From an uncultured Clostridium sp. (GTDB taxonomy: Bacteria > Bacillota > Clostridia > Lachnospirales > Lachnospiraceae), in contig CAMEWU010000100.1 in assembly GCA_945946715.1 (NCBI GenBank), forward strand, positions 1-8,198: a DNA stretch of 8,198 nt, read 5' to 3'. A program made the position numbers and the translations under genes. The stretch's first letter is position 1, and every line of letters begins with the position of its first letter. Below, one piece after another: positions 5,796-8,198 of this stretch. The notes beneath the pieces are model-generated. The model did not search any database and was not told the DNA's origin. It saw only the letters and a program-made list of their open reading frames with translations.

Positions 5796-7997
5796 ATGCA
5801 GGCAGTTTTAAATGAGCCTCAGCAGGAGGCAGTAGAACATGTAGAGGGTCCGTTGTTGATTTTGGCAGGAGCCGGCTCCGGTAAAACCAGAGTAATTACT
5901 CATAGAGTAGCATATTTAATCGAACAGGGAATTAATCCTTATCACATACTGGCAATTACATTTACGAATAAGGCTGCAGGAGAAGTGCGGGAACGTGTAG
6001 ATGACATGCTGGGATATGGATCGGAAAGCGTATGGGTTAGTACTTTTCATTCCTTATGTGTCAGAATTCTACGCAGGCACATTGAACGGATAGGATTTGG
6101 AACGAATTTTACAATCTATGATACGGATGATCAAAAACGATTGGTGAAGGAAAGTGCAAAATTCTTGCAATTGGATCCGAAAATGTATCCGGAGCGTTTT
6201 CTGATGGCAGAGATATCCAGAGCGAAGGAAAACTTTATTTCTCCTCATGAATATGATTTAAGTGCACAAGGCGATTATCGAAAAATGCAGGTAGCAAGAG
6301 TTTATATAGAATACCAAAAACGGTTGCATAATAATAATGCATTGGATTTTGATGATTTATTATATAAGACTGTACAGCTATTTCAGGATTGTCCGGATGT
6401 ACTGGAACAGTATCAGGAACGGTTTCGCTATATTATGGTAGATGAGTATCAGGACACCAATGAGATTCAGTTTCTGCTTGTACGCCAGTTGGCAAGAAAA
6501 TACCGAAATCTTTGCGTAGTAGGAGATGATGACCAGTCCATTTATAAATTCCGTGGTGCCAATATTATGAATATATTGAATTTTGAACAGGAATATCCGG
6601 ATGCTAAGGTAATTAAACTGGAGCAGAATTATCGTTCTACCGGGAATATTTTAAAGGCTGCAAATGAAGTTATTCGGCACAATGAAGGAAGAAAAGAGAA
6701 AACCCTTTGGACAGCGAAGGAAGATGGGGATTTAATTCAGTATAAGCAATACGAAAATGAACATCAGGAAGCAGAGCAAATAGCATTTCAAATTCTGGAA
6801 AATAAGGTGCGAAATTCTTTGAATTATAGTGACTTTGCTATTCTGTATCGTACCAACGCACAGTCCCGTGTTTTGGAAGAAAAATTAATATTAAAAAATA
6901 TTCCTTATAAGATATATGGTGGTCAGAATTTTTATGCCAGATTAGAAGTTAAGGATTTACTGGCCTATATGAAAACGGTATGTAATGGTTCAGATGATAT
7001 CTCTGTAAAAAGAATTATTAATGTTCCGAAGCGTGGAATTGGAGCAGCTTCTATAGCAAAGGTAGAGGATTATGCCCTTCAGCAGGAAATCAGTTTTCTG
7101 GATGCACTTTATCAGGTAGAGGATGTACCCGGAATTGGAAAAGCAGCAGGAAAAATACAGAATTTTACAAATCTGATATCTGATTTGCGAGAGGAACTGG
7201 CAGAAGGATTGATGATACAGGAATTGTATGATGAGATTCTGGAACGCACCGGTTATAAAGAGGAATTACTTGCAGAACATACAGAAGAATCTTTAAATCG
7301 GGTGGAGAATATAGAAGAGTTAAGGAACAAGATTGTTACCTATGAAGAAACAGCGGAACATCCCAGCTTAGAGGAATTATTAGAAGAAATCGCGTTAGTA
7401 GCAGAAGTAGACAGTCTGAATTCCAGTGATGATAAAGTAGTATTAATGACAATTCATAGTGCAAAAGGCTTGGAATTTCCTTATGTGTTCTTATGTGGCA
7501 TGGAGGATGGTTTGTTTCCGGGAAGTATGACGATTCATTCTGAGAATCCGGAGGATATGGAAGAAGAACGACGATTGTGTTATGTAGGGATTACCAGAGC
7601 AAAGGAACGTTTGTTTTTGAGTAGTGCCAGACAGAGAATGATGCATGGTAGTAACAGTTATAATCCGATTTCCAGATTTATAAAAGAGATTCCTCAGGAA
7701 CTGCTGGATATGGGTGGCTATAAAAAAGTAGTTAATCAGACATTTACGCCACAATCAGCGTCTGGCGTATCTTCCATATTTACGGCAAAACCAGATTACG
7801 GAAAGACATTTACGGTGAATCGGGCGGTTGCATTGGATTATAAAGAAGGAGACCGAGTACAGCACATTAAATTTGGAATTGGTACTGTTCAGGAGATAAA
7901 AAATGGCGGAAAAGATTATGAAGTAACAGTTGATTTTGAAAACTATGGAGTAAAAAGAATGTTTGCATCCTTTGCAAAATTGAAAAAACTGTCATAG
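5796..7997 (+). CDS. pcrA: ATP-dependent 3'-5' DNA helicase PcrA (UvrD/Rep, SF1A)
   Basis: Unwinds DNA in repair, removes recombinase filaments, and helps resolve replication-transcription conflicts; it is the essential Firmicute counterpart of UvrD. 733 residues is the normal length. Visible motifs in order: Q motif LNEPQQEAV (5-13); Walker A GAGSGKT (25-31, Lys30); Ia ITFTNKAA; STFHSLCVRILR; Walker B VDEYQDTN (215-222); motif III VVGDDDQSIYKFRGA (241-255); motif IV EQNYRST (276-282); motif V TIHSAKGLEF (552-561); motif VI YVGITRAKERL (596 on, with the arginine finger). Residues about 684-731 (EGDRVQHIKFGIGTV onward) form the C-terminal Tudor-like domain that in PcrA/UvrD contacts RNA polymerase. 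The start follows AAGGAG (5783-5788) by 7 bases. No ligase gene (ligA) follows here, unlike the pcrA-ligA arrangement of Bacillus. I could not find a strong dedicated promoter; expression may come from readthrough or a weak promoter in 5661-5790. Confidence 0.96.
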   Translation: MQAVLNEPQQEAVEHVEGPLLILAGAGSGKTRVITHRVAYLIEQGINPYHILAITFTNKAAGEVRERVDDMLGYGSESVWVSTFHSLCVRILRRHIERIGFGTNFTIYDTDDQKRLVKESAKFLQLDPKMYPERFLMAEISRAKENFISPHEYDLSAQGDYRKMQVARVYIEYQKRLHNNNALDFDDLLYKTVQLFQDCPDVLEQYQERFRYIMVDEYQDTNEIQFLLVRQLARKYRNLCVVGDDDQSIYKFRGANIMNILNFEQEYPDAKVIKLEQNYRSTGNILKAANEVIRHNEGRKEKTLWTAKEDGDLIQYKQYENEHQEAEQIAFQILENKVRNSLNYSDFAILYRTNAQSRVLEEKLILKNIPYKIYGGQNFYARLEVKDLLAYMKTVCNGSDDISVKRIINVPKRGIGAASIAKVEDYALQQEISFLDALYQVEDVPGIGKAAGKIQNFTNLISDLREELAEGLMIQELYDEILERTGYKEELLAEHTEESLNRVENIEELRNKIVTYEETAEHPSLEELLEEIALVAEVDSLNSSDDKVVLMTIHSAKGLEFPYVFLCGMEDGLFPGSMTIHSENPEDMEEERRLCYVGITRAKERLFLSSARQRMMHGSNSYNPISRFIKEIPQELLDMGGYKKVVNQTFTPQSASGVSSIFTAKPDYGKTFTVNRAVALDYKEGDRVQHIKFGIGTVQEIKNGGKDYEVTVDFENYGVKRMFASFAKLKKLS

Positions 7998-8044
7998 TTT
8001 GTTGGAAAAAAATGCAAAAGGGAATAGTAATATTTTTTTCACTA

Positions 8045-8053
8045 TGATATAAT
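8045..8053 (+). promoter_or_regulatory. Extended -10 promoter for the last gene
   Basis: TGATATAAT is a perfect extended -10 (TGn plus TATAAT). The position 17 bases upstream reads TAGTAA, a poor -35, so the extended element probably carries recognition. An A7T/AT7 pair (8006-8013 and 8032-8039) just upstream may form a weak hairpin or act as an AT-rich upstream element. Confidence 0.6.
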
Positions 8054-8096
8054 ACTAATAACGTTGGCATTGAGTTTACACAAGGAGGGTAATTAT

Positions 8097-8198
8097 ATGA
8101 AGAATTTAGATGAATTAATTAGTGCAGTCAAAGTTGGTGAATTAATTGGCAGAAAGAAAGAGCCGGAAGAGAATAAGGTAGTGAAAAAGGTTGTCATT
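8097..8198 (+). CDS. Hypothetical protein, 3' partial (first 34 codons)
   Basis: An ideal ribosome binding site (AAGGAGGG at 8082-8089, 7 bases before the ATG) and an extended -10 promoter mark a real gene start. The visible part begins MKNLDELISAVKVGELIG, an amphipathic segment, and continues with a highly charged Lys/Glu/Arg stretch ending KKVVI at the window edge. This resembles, from memory, small Lachnospiraceae proteins that sit beside pcrA and carry a membrane helix followed by an acidic tail. Neither feature is visible here, so I assign no function. It has its own promoter and need not be cotranscribed with pcrA. Confidence 0.75.
   Translation, partial: MKNLDELISAVKVGELIGRKKEPEENKVVKKVVI

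Noticed and set aside
7867..8070. 67-codon - strand frame over the pcrA 3' end and the following gap
   Set aside because: It overlaps the conserved Tudor-like domain of pcrA and the promoter of the next gene, and has no family resemblance.

Overview
The window looks like chromosomal DNA of a low-GC Firmicute, most likely a Clostridia member of the Lachnospiraceae type. The reasons are AT-rich sequence with AGGAGG-type ribosome binding sites, sigma-A-like promoters with a perfect TATAAT, and protein families typical of that group. All genes are on the + strand. I see no tRNA, rRNA, CRISPR array, insertion sequence or phage gene.

Left part (1-3537): a protein-quality-control pair. A tetratricopeptide-repeat (TPR) protein, whose 5' end lies outside the window, is followed after about 39 bases by a short Hsp70 of the HscC type. 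In E. coli, hscC also sits beside genes for its dedicated J-proteins. I infer that the TPR protein is the co-chaperone or substrate adaptor, perhaps with a J domain in its unseen N-terminus. A good intrinsic terminator closes the unit.

Middle (3538-5760): a 430-base non-coding region comes first. It holds a roughly 109-base imperfect inverted repeat, an AT-rich dyad, a tandem TTAAG repeat and a strong promoter. The promoter drives a two-gene envelope-stress unit: a PspA/IM30-family membrane-remodelling protein, and a YdjI-like SPFH-domain protein with a Met-rich linker and a C-terminal zinc ribbon. In Bacillus subtilis the equivalent operon is pspA-ydjG-ydjH-ydjI; here the two middle genes are absent. 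A dyad and an 11-bp-stem terminator-like hairpin follow.

Right part (5761-8198): a complete PcrA/UvrD-type DNA helicase with its C-terminal Tudor-like domain. After it comes an extended -10 promoter and the first 34 codons of a small unrecognised protein that runs off the window.

The most notable content is the pairing of an HscC-type chaperone/TPR module with a minimal PspA-SPFH module, and the structured, possibly regulated intergenic region between them. Every protein family here is known. I found no clear evidence of a wholly new system.
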